NCBI GenBank assembly: GCA_910577825.1
Contig: CAJTOK010000026.1
Coordinates: 15,761-48,502, forward strand
Source of the DNA: an uncultured Lachnospiraceae bacterium
GTDB taxonomy: Bacteria; Bacillota; Clostridia; Lachnospirales; Lachnospiraceae
DNA length: 32,742 nucleotides
Reading direction: 5' to 3'
Part shown: positions 9,030-16,921 of the stretch, piece after piece
How positions within the stretch are numbered: the first letter of the stretch is position 1
How the letters are laid out: each line of letters begins with the position of its first letter
Translations under genes and position numbers: made by a program
The notes under the pieces: generated by a model
Database searches by the model: none
What the model was told of the DNA's origin: nothing
The model's input: the letters and a program-made list of their open reading frames with translations, nothing else

Positions 9030-9473
9030 CTATTTTTCTATCATCTTTACCTCATCATGTGCAGGGATTACCTTTTCAGGGACATGTTCAATTTCCGCAA
9101 TGTAAACTACAGGTCTGCCATATGAATAATTATAATCAGTAAAATATGAGCCGCTTCTTGTTACTGGCAAGTTAATGAATAAATCAAATTTATCAGTTAT
9201 ACTCTTATCACAAGGATAACCTGAAATACTTTTATCAAAAGACACCAGCTGGTATGTAATATCCTGGAACTGGTATTTCCCTTCATCTGTCCATTCAGAC
9301 GAACCATCCTCAATGACATCATAAGAAACACCATTTAATTCAAATCCAAAACCATCTTCCAAATTATTGTGTTCATCATAATTACTACATACCTGGTTAA
9401 TCCTGTCTTTTACTTCTTTAAGAATATCCATGCCTGCATTTTTATATGTTTTTAATTCTTCTGGCTTTACCAT
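9030..9473 (-). CDS. Hypothetical phage protein
   Basis: A 147-residue acidic protein I do not recognise. It is mostly polar and beta-prone with many aspartate and tyrosine residues (DGFGFELNGVSYDVIEDG, YFTDYNYSYGRPVVYIAEIE). No signal peptide or membrane segment is visible. The ATG follows a GAGGAGGGGAAATATT ribosome site. It is translated in the same direction as its neighbours. Confidence 0.75.
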   Translation of the reverse strand: MVKPEELKTYKNAGMDILKEVKDRINQVCSNYDEHNNLEDGFGFELNGVSYDVIEDGSSEWTDEGKYQFQDITYQLVSFDKSISGYPCDKSITDKFDLFINLPVTRSGSYFTDYNYSYGRPVVYIAEIEHVPEKVIPAHDEVKMIEK

Positions 9474-9504
9474 AATATTTCCCCTCCTCTAAAATGCCCT
9501 GTCT

Positions 9505-9756
9505 TTACAATTTGATACCTTCCATAACCGCCCTTGCTTCAAGTACAGCAATATAATCATCCATTGCCTTAATCTGTATATTGTAAGTGCTTCTTGGACA
9601 AACCGGTTCAAAATTTAACCCGCCTTTATCCCATTTATCCAGCATTGCTGCCAGCTTATCACGCCTGATTACATTCTGCCAGTATTCAGCTTTGAAACGT
9701 TCCTTATAATCCTCACTTTGCATCATTACAATTGTATCTTTTAATTCCTTTACCAT
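9505..9756 (-). CDS. crAss001_48-type small phage protein
   Basis: An 83-residue helical protein. The pattern DYKERFKAEYWQ, then LAAMLDKWD, CPRSTYNIQIKAMDDYI and a final EGIKL matches a family of small proteins common in gut phages, annotated after a crAss-like phage protein. The family's function is unknown. Start ATG with an AAAGGAGTG site 8 bases upstream. Confidence 0.8.
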   Translation of the reverse strand: MVKELKDTIVMMQSEDYKERFKAEYWQNVIRRDKLAAMLDKWDKGGLNFEPVCPRSTYNIQIKAMDDYIAVLEARAVMEGIKL

Positions 9757-9831
9757 AAATATTCACTCCTTTTTTCTCTGCAAATTTATAAATTATATAT
9801 GCGTATTAAATATTTCTTCTTTTTTAACAAT

Positions 9832-9927
9832 TTAAAACCAAAATTTTATTGCCATTTTATTGTCCAGCATCATATAATCTGTAATCTCCTTAATAAACAA
9901 TTTCAAAGCTTATACTTTTATTTTCAT
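9832..9927 (-). pseudogene. Broken small ORF between clpP and the 83-residue gene
   Basis: A strong ribosome site (AGAGGTGG) precedes ATG at 9927, but the frame stops after MKIKV at a TAA. The same frame then stays open for 25 more codons, with KEITDYMMLDNKMAIKFW, ending at 9832. This could be a decayed or frameshifted small gene, or an independent 13-residue peptide from the ATG at 9873, which has its own AAGGAG site. Low confidence. Confidence 0.3.
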
Positions 9928-9947
9928 TAAAACCACCTCTTTTCCAT

Positions 9948-10508
9948 CTATAAAATTTCATCAATAATTCCCCATTTCAAAGCATCCTGTGGATTAATAA
10001 AAAAGTCTTTTTTCTTTTCCCTTATATCTGTAATATCCTCCTTTGTTAATTTTGTTCTGCCAGTTACATATTCTTCAATAGCCTTTTGCATGTAATCCAT
10101 CTGTTCTCTGTCTTCAACTATATCCTGGTACTTTCCGCTTCTCCACCATGACATCTGGTGGTACATGAACACTGAATGTTCTGTAGCAAACCTTTTACTT
10201 CCAGCAAGAAATATCTGGAAAGCAGCACTCATGGCATATCCAGTACAATATGTATGGACTGGTGATTTTGCATTAAGCATAATGTCAATTAGTGACCACA
10301 TATCATAAACACTGCCACCGTAAGAATTTATGTATATTTTAACAGGTTTTCTTTCAAAATTTTTCTCTTTTTCTTCATTGGCATCATCATTCTGTAGTAA
10401 AAAAAGCAGGTTAAAACATACCTTACCCATTGTTTCATTATCTATATCATTAGATATATAAAATAACCTTTCATCAATATTTAATAGAACATCTTCATTG
10501 CCTGCCAA
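9948..10508 (-). CDS. clpP: ClpP-type serine protease
   Basis: A 186-residue ClpP/crotonase-fold protease. The oxyanion glycine segment is IYINSYGGSVYDMW, the nucleophile is Ser94 in TGYAMSAAF, and the histidine is His117 in FMYHQMSWW. The third member is probably the Asp of KKKDFFINPQDALKWGIID. Length matches bacterial ClpP. In phages such proteases usually mature capsids or act as prohead proteases, but no head genes lie nearby here, so its substrate is unclear; it could also join host ClpP complexes. Start TTG at 10508 behind AAAAAAGGAG. Confidence 0.9.
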   Translation of the reverse strand: MAGNEDVLLNIDERLFYISNDIDNETMGKVCFNLLFLLQNDDANEEKEKNFERKPVKIYINSYGGSVYDMWSLIDIMLNAKSPVHTYCTGYAMSAAFQIFLAGSKRFATEHSVFMYHQMSWWRSGKYQDIVEDREQMDYMQKAIEEYVTGRTKLTKEDITDIREKKKDFFINPQDALKWGIIDEIL

Positions 10509-10548
10509 TTATATTCTCCTTTTTTCTAATAAAATAGCATTTCATTGC

Positions 10549-11058
10549 TTAATCCATTTTTTCAACACATGGAGAGGAAACATCTAAACTTCCAAGTCCA
10601 CATTGGTTGTTTATAACATAATAACTCATAAACTCCTGTATCATATCATCAGTAATTATATAAAAATCATTTGTTCTTTTTGCATGTTCTAATATCCAAA
10701 AACATACTTCATAAATGGATTTGCTTATATCACCATATTTATATTCTTTGTCATATCTGAAAGACAGGTTGATATTTTTGCTAATAACCCCACACATGCC
10801 TTCTTTTTTAGTCTTTTCGTAAAATGGTATATTATAAATCATTTTTATTTCAGAAATAGTTTCTTCTTCTATATCAGAAATTTTATTTTTTACCATTTTC
10901 CATATTCCATATTTAGGTATAATAATCTGGCCCCAGGAAAAATGCACATTTTCTTTTCCTCTGTTAAATGGATATATCTTATCTGCCCTGCCAAACTCAT
11001 AATCAAAACCTAATATTTTTAAAATATCCTGAAAATTATAATATTTTTCCTTACCCAT
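10549..11058 (-). CDS. Hypothetical phage protein
   Basis: A 169-residue protein I do not recognise. The first 20 residues (YYNFQDILKILGFDY) suggest a small helical unit, followed by a beta-prone segment (FSWGQIIIPKYGIWKM). No catalytic motif, signal peptide or membrane helix is evident. ATG with an excellent GAAGGAGG site. It lies between clpP and a 45-residue gene, all on the minus strand. Confidence 0.75.
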   Translation of the reverse strand: MGKEKYYNFQDILKILGFDYEFGRADKIYPFNRGKENVHFSWGQIIIPKYGIWKMVKNKISDIEEETISEIKMIYNIPFYEKTKKEGMCGVISKNINLSFRYDKEYKYGDISKSIYEVCFWILEHAKRTNDFYIITDDMIQEFMSYYVINNQCGLGSLDVSSPCVEKMD

Positions 11059-11104
11059 TTTATATTATTCCTCCTTCAAATTTTCAATAAAATACCCTGT
11101 GCCC

Positions 11105-11242
11105 TTACAAAAAAGAAACATGCAATATATACTTAATATCTGTTATGCTTCCGGTTTCATCTTTCCATCTCCCAACAGGTTTATAAAAATAACCATCTTT
11201 TGTTTTTACATATAATCCCTGTTCCAGCAATTCCAGATTCAC
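11105..11242 (-). CDS. Small protein coupled to the Dam methylase gene
   Basis: A 45-residue frame starting with GTG at 11242, overlapping the TGA of the methylase gene as GTGA, and ending in TAA at 11105. The product begins MNLELLEQGLYVKTKDGYF and continues with KPVGRWKDETGSI. The exact stop-start overlap, the same as at other junctions here, supports translation. Function unknown. Confidence 0.55.
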   Translation of the reverse strand: MNLELLEQGLYVKTKDGYFYKPVGRWKDETGSITDIKYILHVSFL

Positions 11243-12063
11243 TTTATATACAAACTTTCATAAACAACACTGTCTTTTGACTTGCCAGTTGTCCTTTTAA
11301 AACTGCTGTTCCCATTTAATAAATATTTATGTTCTGAATAAATATCACCAGGGACATCCCATGTATTATCTTCTCCCCCGCTGAACCCGTCAAATGATAA
11401 TACATATCCACAAGGCAGCCTGCGCAGCCATTCCCAGAATTTTTCATAATCTATACACCCATAATACATTCCTTTTGTATTTGCATATGGAGGGTCAAGA
11501 TAAACAAAATCCCTTTTTTGGGGATTTATTTTTTCATAAGAGCAGGATATAAACCTGACATTATTCATATCCAACAGGCTGCTCCATTCATGGATAATTT
11601 TATCTAACTTTTCTGGCATAATACCATTTCTCGTTATATGGAATGAACTATTAAAGGCACCACAACTGTTATATCTTGGCATACCATTAGTGACAGTCCG
11701 CATAATAAACATAAAATCTAACGGATTTTTTTCTTTGTTGTACCTTTCCCTTACAGATGCAAAATATTCTTTCTTACGCTGTTTGTCGTCATCTTTATTT
11801 AATCCATTCCATAACTGTTTATAATGTGATGAAACTAAGCCTGGATTTTCTTTTATTTTATTCCATAAGCTGATTAAGCCATTATTCAAATCACTACATA
11901 TATAATTATTTACTTTTATTTTGCTGTCTAAAAGTCTTCTAAGGACGGATGCCCCTCCGCAAAACGGTTCATAATATGTATCAATTTCTTTTGGGAAACA
12001 GGCAAGTATACCACCAGCCTGGGTTCTTTTACTCCCGCTCCACTTAATTACTGGTTCATACAT
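11239..12063 (-). CDS. dam: DNA adenine methylase, Dam/D12 class
   Basis: An alpha-class N6-adenine DNA methyltransferase of 274 residues, normal for the family. The motifs are clear: N-terminal IKWSGSKRTQ, the AdoMet-binding YYEPFCGGASVLRR (motif I), and the catalytic FVYLDPPYAN (motif IV). GATC is the usual target of this class, but the site cannot be read from sequence. The ATG has no ribosome site directly before it; a ten-residue leader peptide with a good site ends 8 bases upstream, so reinitiation is possible. Probably protects the phage genome from host restriction. Confidence 0.93.
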   Translation of the reverse strand: MYEPVIKWSGSKRTQAGGILACFPKEIDTYYEPFCGGASVLRRLLDSKIKVNNYICSDLNNGLISLWNKIKENPGLVSSHYKQLWNGLNKDDDKQRKKEYFASVRERYNKEKNPLDFMFIMRTVTNGMPRYNSCGAFNSSFHITRNGIMPEKLDKIIHEWSSLLDMNNVRFISCSYEKINPQKRDFVYLDPPYANTKGMYYGCIDYEKFWEWLRRLPCGYVLSFDGFSGGEDNTWDVPGDIYSEHKYLLNGNSSFKRTTGKSKDSVVYESLYIK

Positions 12064-12070
12064 TAAATTA

Positions 12071-12103
12071 TTAAAAGCAGTTGATATTTAAATCTGCATC
12101 CAT
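12071..12103 (-). CDS. Possible leader peptide of dam
   Basis: A ten-codon frame, MDADLNINCF, with an AAAGGA ribosome site 4 bases before its ATG. It ends at a TAA that lies 8 bases before the dam ATG. The dam gene has no ribosome site of its own, so ribosomes ending here could reinitiate at dam. A larger in-phase reading from the ATG at 12142 (23 codons) lacks a ribosome site. Tentative. Confidence 0.3.
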   Translation of the reverse strand: MDADLNINCF

Positions 12104-12150
12104 TCCTTTCATTTTTATTATTCTGTTTTTGGACTGGCCCATTAGTTATT

Positions 12151-12435
12151 TTAGAAATAATATTTTGTCAAATATACCTCTACACTGTCTAACGCATAAA
12201 TGCTGTCACCAACATTGACTGCTTTCCTGCCCGTGCAGCCACAGCAGCATATATCACCCTGTTCCCACCAGCCACCACCATTTTTTGTAGTACTCTGGGG
12301 ATTTTTTTGAAAAACTGAAACCTCTGTTCCTGTTGGAAGTCCCTCTGGTTTTTTTATAAATTTGCCTGCATAATGTCTTTTTAACTCTGCTTTTGTATGC
12401 CCGTTTATTAATCTGGTTTTAAAAAGTTTAAACAT
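12151..12435 (-). CDS. Hypothetical phage protein with cysteine cluster
   Basis: A 94-residue protein of unknown function. It has a basic N-terminus (MFKLFKTRLINGHTKAELK) and a central glycine/tryptophan stretch (NGGGWWEQGDICCCGCTGRK) whose four close cysteines could bind a metal. The C-terminus is DSVEVYLTKYYF. The ATG follows AAGGAGGATT, a strong ribosome site. Confidence 0.7.
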   Translation of the reverse strand: MFKLFKTRLINGHTKAELKRHYAGKFIKKPEGLPTGTEVSVFQKNPQSTTKNGGGWWEQGDICCCGCTGRKAVNVGDSIYALDSVEVYLTKYYF

Positions 12436-12461
12436 AATCCTCCTTTTAAATTCTGGTTTTA

Positions 12462-12696
12462 TTACCAGCTGATAGTATAAGAGCTTTCATTATACTGTGT
12501 ATATGTAGTTACTTTATAACCAAGTCCTTTTAATTTCTGTTCAGTCACGGATTCCAAAAATCCAGTATTTGAAATAGAAAAACGTCCATCATGTACTGCC
12601 TTGTTAATTTGTTTCTCTAAATATGTTAATTCCTTAGTAGCACAATTATCTATATTGCTTTGTGTTTTCTTTTTTTGCCTCCTCTGCTGTTAGCAT
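12462..12696 (-). pseudogene. Small phage protein gene with frameshift in a 7-A run
   Basis: Starts at ATG 12696 behind GGAGGAGG and reads MLTAEEAKK, then runs into a stop (…ENTKQYR). The +1 frame is open from the same place to TAA at 12462 and continues smoothly: KKTQSNIDNCATKELTY, then LEKQINKAVHDGRFSISN and KLKGLGYKVTTYTQYNES. Removing one A from the run at 12676-12670 restores a 77-residue protein of a type I know from Firmicute phages. The frameshift is either real or a homopolymer miscall. Confidence 0.65.
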
Positions 12697-12711
12697 AATC
12701 TGTCCTCCTCC

Positions 12712-12868
12712 CTATGAAAAATCCATAAACTTCATATCAAAATATCTTTCTGCCAGGCCAGGTATATCTCTTTCAGCCTGTTTTAGATACTTTGTTTCAG
12801 CACATTCTTTTTATCCTTTCCTGGTTATTATTGTTTTCAGTTTTATGTAATAAATTTTTTAACTTCAA
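12712..12868 (-). pseudogene. Small phage protein gene with frameshift in a 5-A run
   Basis: Starts at TTG 12868, overlapping the upstream TGA as TTGA with an AGGA site before it. It reads MKLKNLLHKTENNNNQERIK, then meets a stop in frame. The +1 frame continues as ECAETKYLKQAERDIPGLAE and RYFDMKFMDFS to TAG at 12712. Removing one A from the run at 12812-12808 would give a 51-residue protein. Function unknown. Confidence 0.6.
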
Positions 12869-13194
12869 GTTTCCTGCAATTCTATTTCTTCACCAATAAA
12901 TTCCTTTACAAGCTCATTAATATTATCTGGATATGTTTCTATTACATAATCTGTATCAATAGTAATATTTGTAATAATGTTATTACCATCATAATGGATA
13001 CTGCCTGTTGTACCGCCAGGTACTCTTATTAACAGGTATTTTTCTTCTTTTAATGTTTCATCTATAAAAATATAATGACGGAACAGATGGAAATGGTCTT
13101 TTCCAGACAATCCAGCCCAGTCATCTAGTTTTTCTGTCAGGCTGCACTTGTATTCTTCCATACAAACGCAACTGTCATCTTTTTTTAACTTCAA
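12865..13194 (-). CDS. Hypothetical phage protein
   Basis: A 109-residue protein of unknown function. It has two early cysteines (DDSCVCMEEYKCSL), an aromatic histidine-rich stretch (GKDHFHLFRHYIFIDE) and a beta-prone second half (GSIHYDGNNIITNITIDTDY). It starts with TTG at 13194 behind GGAAGGTGG. The 3' end overlaps the following small gene by the TTGA junction. Confidence 0.75.
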   Translation of the reverse strand: MKLKKDDSCVCMEEYKCSLTEKLDDWAGLSGKDHFHLFRHYIFIDETLKEEKYLLIRVPGGTTGSIHYDGNNIITNITIDTDYVIETYPDNINELVKEFIGEEIELQET

Positions 13195-13286
13195 TTTACC
13201 ACCTTCCTGTTGCTGCTATTCTATTGAAAAAACTTGTTTTAACTAAAAACCTCTTTTATATCACTTTCTTATAAATAATGTTATCC

Positions 13287-13371
13287 TTAATCAAATTTTA
13301 TTTCAATTTTTATCAGGAGCAGACTGCAGTTTAACTGGTATACCAAACCCATTTCCTCCTTTATTTTTTAT
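13287..13371 (-). other. Gene-poor gap with two competing short frames
   Basis: The 190-base gap between the 80- and 109-residue genes holds two overlapping short frames. One starts at ATG 13352 (21 codons, MGLVYQLNCSLLL) but its AAAGGAGG lies only 2 bases away, too close for normal use. In the other frame that purine stretch codes Lys-Gly-Gly in KNKGGNGFGIPVKLQSAPDK; it ends in TGA at 13303 and could only start at ATA 13371. I cannot decide between them. Confidence 0.25.
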
Positions 13372-13383
13372 GTATTGTTATTT

Positions 13384-13626
13384 TTACCCTCGTAAATACT
13401 CTGTATTATTACAGTCTTCATTATTACATCTGTATTCATATTCTGTAACTGGCGGGTTACAGGTTAAACTTCTGCAAGTCCACAAATTTTTTCTCATGCC
13501 GCCGCCACACTTAGGACATATATATACAGGTTCACTCCATTCTGGTATATGGATGCTATTTTCTGGTAGCAACTGGTTTATATATTCCTTATATTTTTCT
13601 TTTGTCAGCAATCCCACTTCATTCAC
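13384..13626 (-). CDS. Small zinc-ribbon protein
   Basis: An 80-residue protein ending in a zinc-ribbon-like region: VYICPKCGGGMRKN, then WTCRSLTCNPP and YRCNNEDCNNTEY give six cysteines in CxxC-like pairs. Such small zinc ribbons are common in phage operons; partner unknown. GTG at 13626 overlaps the methyltransferase stop as GTGA; GTG at 13617, with GAGGTG as ribosome site, is the alternative start. Confidence 0.78.
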   Translation of the reverse strand: MNEVGLLTKEKYKEYINQLLPENSIHIPEWSEPVYICPKCGGGMRKNLWTCRSLTCNPPVTEYEYRCNNEDCNNTEYLRG

Positions 13627-14374
13627 CTCTTTTCCAGATATTCCATAACCCTGTCCCTGCCAGTTTCAAATATACGCTTGTCTTTTTCTATACAAATAAC
13701 CTTTCTGTTTGTATTAATGGCAGCTATTGCACATGTCATACTCCCTGCTGCGGAATCTAATACCGTTTCATTCTCATCAGTGTAAGTTTTTATAAAATAT
13801 TCATAAATCCCCACTGGTTTTTGTGTATTATGGATTCTGCCAGACTGGTTTGCATTACTGAAAACCTGTATATCTAAAGGATACCTGTCTGTGCTGTCAT
13901 AAAGGGTATCCCTCACTTCCTTGCCATAACAGCTGTTTCCGTCTGCTTCCCTGGTATAATTTGCTTTTGTAACTTTTCTTTTATGCCCGTGGGTTATCTG
14001 TGGGTTATACACAGGCAGTTTTTTATAAAATACTTCTATATTTTCATGTGCCCTCATTGGCATCTTCTTAGCATTCAAGTGTCCTTTTGGGTGGGTTTTT
14101 GCCATATCCATTCATATCTGTACATCTTAAGGTTACTCATAACCAATGCTGAAGTGAATGGCTGGATACTAAACAATAAAACTGCCCCATTATCTTTAAT
14201 TATTCTGTTATACTGTTTCCATAATGGTTCAAACGGGATAACCACATCCCACCTGCATTGTGTTGTCCCGTAAGGTAAATCCGTGATTATGCAGTCAACT
14301 GATTTATCTGGGATATTATCCATTAATTCCAGGCAGTCACCATTCCATAATTCACAATTGCTATTTTCAAACAT
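13623..14374 (-). pseudogene. Beta-class DNA methyltransferase split by a frameshift
   Basis: An N6-adenine or N4-cytosine DNA methyltransferase in two overlapping frames. The first part has catalytic motif IV as CIITDLPYGTTQCRWD and continues to YRYEWIWQK, then stops 8 codons later. The -1 frame takes over with THPKGHLNAKKMPMRAHENI and ends with the AdoMet motif VLDSAAGSMTCAIAA and ICIEKDKRIF. Motif IV before motif I marks the beta class. Adding one base in the CAAAAACCC tract at about 14103-14092 rejoins the frames. ATG at 14374 is preferred over GTG at 14383 because GGTGA precedes it. Either inactivated, made by a -1 slip, or miscalled. Confidence 0.85.
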
Positions 14375-14432
14375 ATTTTTCACCAGAAAGGCGGAATCCC
14401 CTTACAGCTGCAGCACCTTTGCCCTTTCTGTA

Positions 14433-14492
14433 TTATGTTAAAGTTCTGGCATCAGTCCTTTGTATTATTTTAATAAACCTGTTCCTTTCCAT
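14433..14492 (-). CDS. Possible very small ORF before the methyltransferase
   Basis: A 19-codon frame (MERNRFIKIIQRTDARTLT) with a clear AAGGAG site 5-6 bases before its ATG. After its TAA, a frame shifted by one base continues with NTERAKVLQL to a stop. Deleting one base near 14433 would join them into 29 residues, so this may be another frameshifted small gene. Tentative. Confidence 0.35.
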   Translation of the reverse strand: MERNRFIKIIQRTDARTLT

Positions 14493-14548
14493 ATGTTCTC
14501 CTTAAACAGGTTTTTATTGGAATTTATTTAAAATTTGTGTATATGTTT

Positions 14549-14578
14549 TTTTAATAATACCGCCAAATATTATTAAAA
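14549..14578. repeat. AT-rich inverted repeat, 11-bp perfect stem
   Basis: TTTTAATAATA and TATTATTAAAA flank an 8-base loop, in the 115-base gap between the radical SAM stop and the small ORF at 14492. On the minus-strand transcript the hairpin is followed by A, not U, so it is not a standard terminator. It may be an mRNA end-processing site or a protein-binding site. Confidence 0.5.
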
Positions 14579-14607
14579 TTTCAAGGTAAAATGACAGCCG
14601 TTTGTAA

Positions 14608-15504
14608 TTATTTCCTTAACCTGATTTTATCAAACATTTCATCAGCTGAACCAAGAAGGCTGTATCTTTCATTTAATGGTGCAGTTGAATTTTTTGAAAA
14701 TTTCTTTTCCACCATATCAATAAAGAAAGTAAATTCGGAATCCTGCCCCATGAAAAATTCCTCCCATTCTTCATCTGTCATAAGTTTTTTTACCCCAAGC
14801 TGCCCAATAGCAAGGTTGTCAAAACTGGTTACTTTAAAACCCTCAATAATATCTGGGAGGTTATCCTTTAGCCATGCCTGCCTGGCAATGATATTTTCAT
14901 GGTCTTTCATGTACCATTTGCTTCCCCGTCTTAACTGTTTATATCCAAGAATAAGTATTTTTAAATGATTACCAGATAATTTTTCTGCATCTTCTGGCTT
15001 TAAAATTCCATTAATAACATGGATAACAGCATTTGGATACTGCTTAACCAGGGAAATAAACCTGTCTGACGGGTTTACAAGTGAAATCCCAAGGCCATAA
15101 ATTAATTTTTCGTCCACAAGCCTTTTAATTAATTCCTGCTTCTGTTCAAAATGTTTCTGGTTTACTGTTATATTGGCAATGACTTTTTTATCCTTTAACT
15201 TATATAAAAAGGGAATTAAATCTGGATGGCTTGTCACATCACCGCCACCCAGGGCAGCTTCCTGGTAAGGATGGAGCGTATTAATAAATTCCTGGTTTAA
15301 AATATCCCCATGTTTTCCGTTTCTTGTACTGCCCTCATGGCAAAATTCACACCCCGTATCACAGAAGTCACTTATTTTGATATCAATATTTTCTGCATAT
15401 GCAGGGATAAATCCGTCTTCTTTTGTTTCCCTGGTTTTTGTGCCATTTTTTGTATTTATTTTTACAGTATAATTCCCGTTCTGGTATATTTCCCATTTAT
15501 CCAT
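14608..15504 (-). CDS. Radical SAM protein
   Basis: A 298-residue iron-sulfur enzyme of the radical S-adenosylmethionine type. The cluster motif CDTGCEFC lies near residue 50 (spacing CxxxCxxC), followed by the SAM-binding ALGGGDVTSHPDL. The later parts (NITVNQKHFEQKQELIKRLV, VIHVINGIL, LKILILGYK) fit the rest of the partial TIM barrel. Substrate unknown: no queuosine genes or peptide substrate lie nearby. The ATG at 15504 is chosen because AAGGAACGGG lies upstream; a GTG or ATG further up would overlap the previous gene by more than 30 bases. Confidence 0.83.
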   Translation of the reverse strand: MDKWEIYQNGNYTVKINTKNGTKTRETKEDGFIPAYAENIDIKISDFCDTGCEFCHEGSTRNGKHGDILNQEFINTLHPYQEAALGGGDVTSHPDLIPFLYKLKDKKVIANITVNQKHFEQKQELIKRLVDEKLIYGLGISLVNPSDRFISLVKQYPNAVIHVINGILKPEDAEKLSGNHLKILILGYKQLRRGSKWYMKDHENIIARQAWLKDNLPDIIEGFKVTSFDNLAIGQLGVKKLMTDEEWEEFFMGQDSEFTFFIDMVEKKFSKNSTAPLNERYSLLGSADEMFDKIRLRK

Positions 15505-15520
15505 CTTCCATGCCCGTTCC

Positions 15521-16156
15521 TTAATCATCCATACAGCCACCATACGGATACTCTTTCTCAATATTATCTGTATTAATCAGCCCGTTCTTTTTCATGTCTT
15601 TATAAATACAGTATTCGTCCCCGTCTACAATAACAATATACCGTTTATTTTTAAGGAACTCCGTGATGGTAATATTTTCTTTTTTAAGGAAGCTGCTTAA
15701 AATATCTTTATCCACACCTCCCAGTTCATACTCCCAGGTAATCCAGTTATCATCTTTTTTTGCATAATTACCTTCCCCAGCCCATTTTTTGATTTCTTCT
15801 TCTGTAGTGCTTATGGAATTGTAAGTATGTGCTCTTAACTCCAGTTCAAAATCAATAAATTCAGGGATATATGAATGTATTACATTTTTTACTTCTTTAT
15901 AAACAGCATCATCTTTATACATGCACATGGATGCCAGTACATATTTTGCTTTATCCAGCAGTGTGTATAATACCTGGAACGGGCTTCTGCCAAAATACAT
16001 TTCTTCCAGACTTAAATCAAATATCCCATTTTCATTTACATAAATGCCATCCCTGGCTTCTTCATTTGTAAAGTAAACACTTTCCTTTTTTATTACCAGG
16101 CTGTGCATACTGCTGGAATTTGTTTCAAAAACATTTCTTCTTACCTGTCTTTTCAT
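15521..16156 (-). CDS. Conserved phage protein with RRNVFETNSSSMHS motif
   Basis: A 211-residue protein starting MKRQVRRNVFETNSSSMHSL. The FETNSSS(T/M)HS signature is typical of a widespread family in phages and Firmicutes with no known function. The middle is helical (EMYFGRSPFQVLYTLLDKAK), and the end (KNKRYIVIVDGDEYCIYKDM) is beta-prone. ATG at 16156 has AAAGGAAA 10 bases upstream. The start overlaps the upstream 115-residue gene by 32 bases. Confidence 0.8.
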   Translation of the reverse strand: MKRQVRRNVFETNSSSMHSLVIKKESVYFTNEEARDGIYVNENGIFDLSLEEMYFGRSPFQVLYTLLDKAKYVLASMCMYKDDAVYKEVKNVIHSYIPEFIDFELELRAHTYNSISTTEEEIKKWAGEGNYAKKDDNWITWEYELGGVDKDILSSFLKKENITITEFLKNKRYIVIVDGDEYCIYKDMKKNGLINTDNIEKEYPYGGCMDD

Positions 16157-16472
16157 AACCAGTATTTCCTTTTTGTTTTTTATTTCTGCACCTGCTGTAT
16201 TCTTCTGCAAACCCTGGTGGAAATTTCCTTAAAACACCTTTAAAGATAAAATCCTTATACCAAGGCATTTCTCCATCATTTAAGTCAGAAAAATCATAAT
16301 CTGCCTTACTATCAGACCACATGAAATGAAACATCTGGAAATTACCATTTTCTGTTATTCTGGGTTTGCAGAAATAAATTTTTATATGTCCAGGGTCTTT
16401 AAATTTTGCTTTTAATGCTTCAATCATACAGTTTGAGTAATATCCACTGGATATAATTTTATATTTCTTCAA
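16125..16472 (-). CDS. Hypothetical phage protein
   Basis: A 115-residue basic protein I do not recognise. It begins MKKYKIISSGYYSNCMIEAL and contains the aromatic stretch NFQMFHFMWSDSKADYDF. It starts with TTG at 16472 behind AAAAGGAAGG, and its end overlaps the next gene. Confidence 0.72.
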   Translation of the reverse strand: MKKYKIISSGYYSNCMIEALKAKFKDPGHIKIYFCKPRITENGNFQMFHFMWSDSKADYDFSDLNDGEMPWYKDFIFKGVLRKFPPGFAEEYSRCRNKKQKGNTGYEKTGKKKCF

Positions 16473-16528
16473 TATACGCCTTCCTTTTCACAGTTTAAAT
16501 CTGCCAATAAAATAAAAATTTTATATTA

Positions 16529-16918
16529 TTAAAACCTGATTATATGTGTTTCAAGGCCATATTTTCCAGCCAGTCCAATCATATGTTTAGTGCCTTTGCT
16601 TTTACCATCCCAGAAAGCAATAAGGACACCAGTATTACCATCTGCAACAGCAAACCGGGCCATTTCATCATTCCTTACATAACCAGCCCGTTTCCCTAAC
16701 CTGTCCCAGTCAGCAGGAAACCTTGAAATTTCATACCCTGCATTTCTTGCGTACTGTTCCCCTGTCTGGTCTGCCCCTCTTGCAGTCCCGCTTATAATCC
16801 TGGTTTTACTAATACTGTCCACAGGTATTTTTGATAAAATATCTGATACATCAGCTGTTAATTTAGATAAATTATCAAAATCCCTGCTTCCTGCTATAAT
16901 TACCCTTAATTCTTTCAT
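16529..16918 (-). CDS. SLOG-family (YspA / cpYpsA-related) nucleotide-binding protein
   Basis: A 129-residue protein of the SLOG superfamily, DUF2493/YspA type. The Rossmann-like signature is RVIIAGSRDFDN at the N-terminus, then IISGTARGADQTGEQYA and FPADWDRLGKRAGYVRN, ending with VLIAFWDGKSKGTKHMIGLA. This fold binds nucleotides or nucleotide-derived ligands and is linked in comparative genomics to phage-host conflict, but the ligand here is unknown. The ATG follows a GAAAGGAAA site. Confidence 0.88.
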   Translation of the reverse strand: MKELRVIIAGSRDFDNLSKLTADVSDILSKIPVDSISKTRIISGTARGADQTGEQYARNAGYEISRFPADWDRLGKRAGYVRNDEMARFAVADGNTGVLIAFWDGKSKGTKHMIGLAGKYGLETHIIRF

Positions 16919-16921
16919 AAA

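Noticed and set aside
13340..13360. AAAGGAGGAAATG as a normal ribosome site and start
   Set aside because: The spacing is only 2 bases, and the sequence fits better as glycine codons of another frame.
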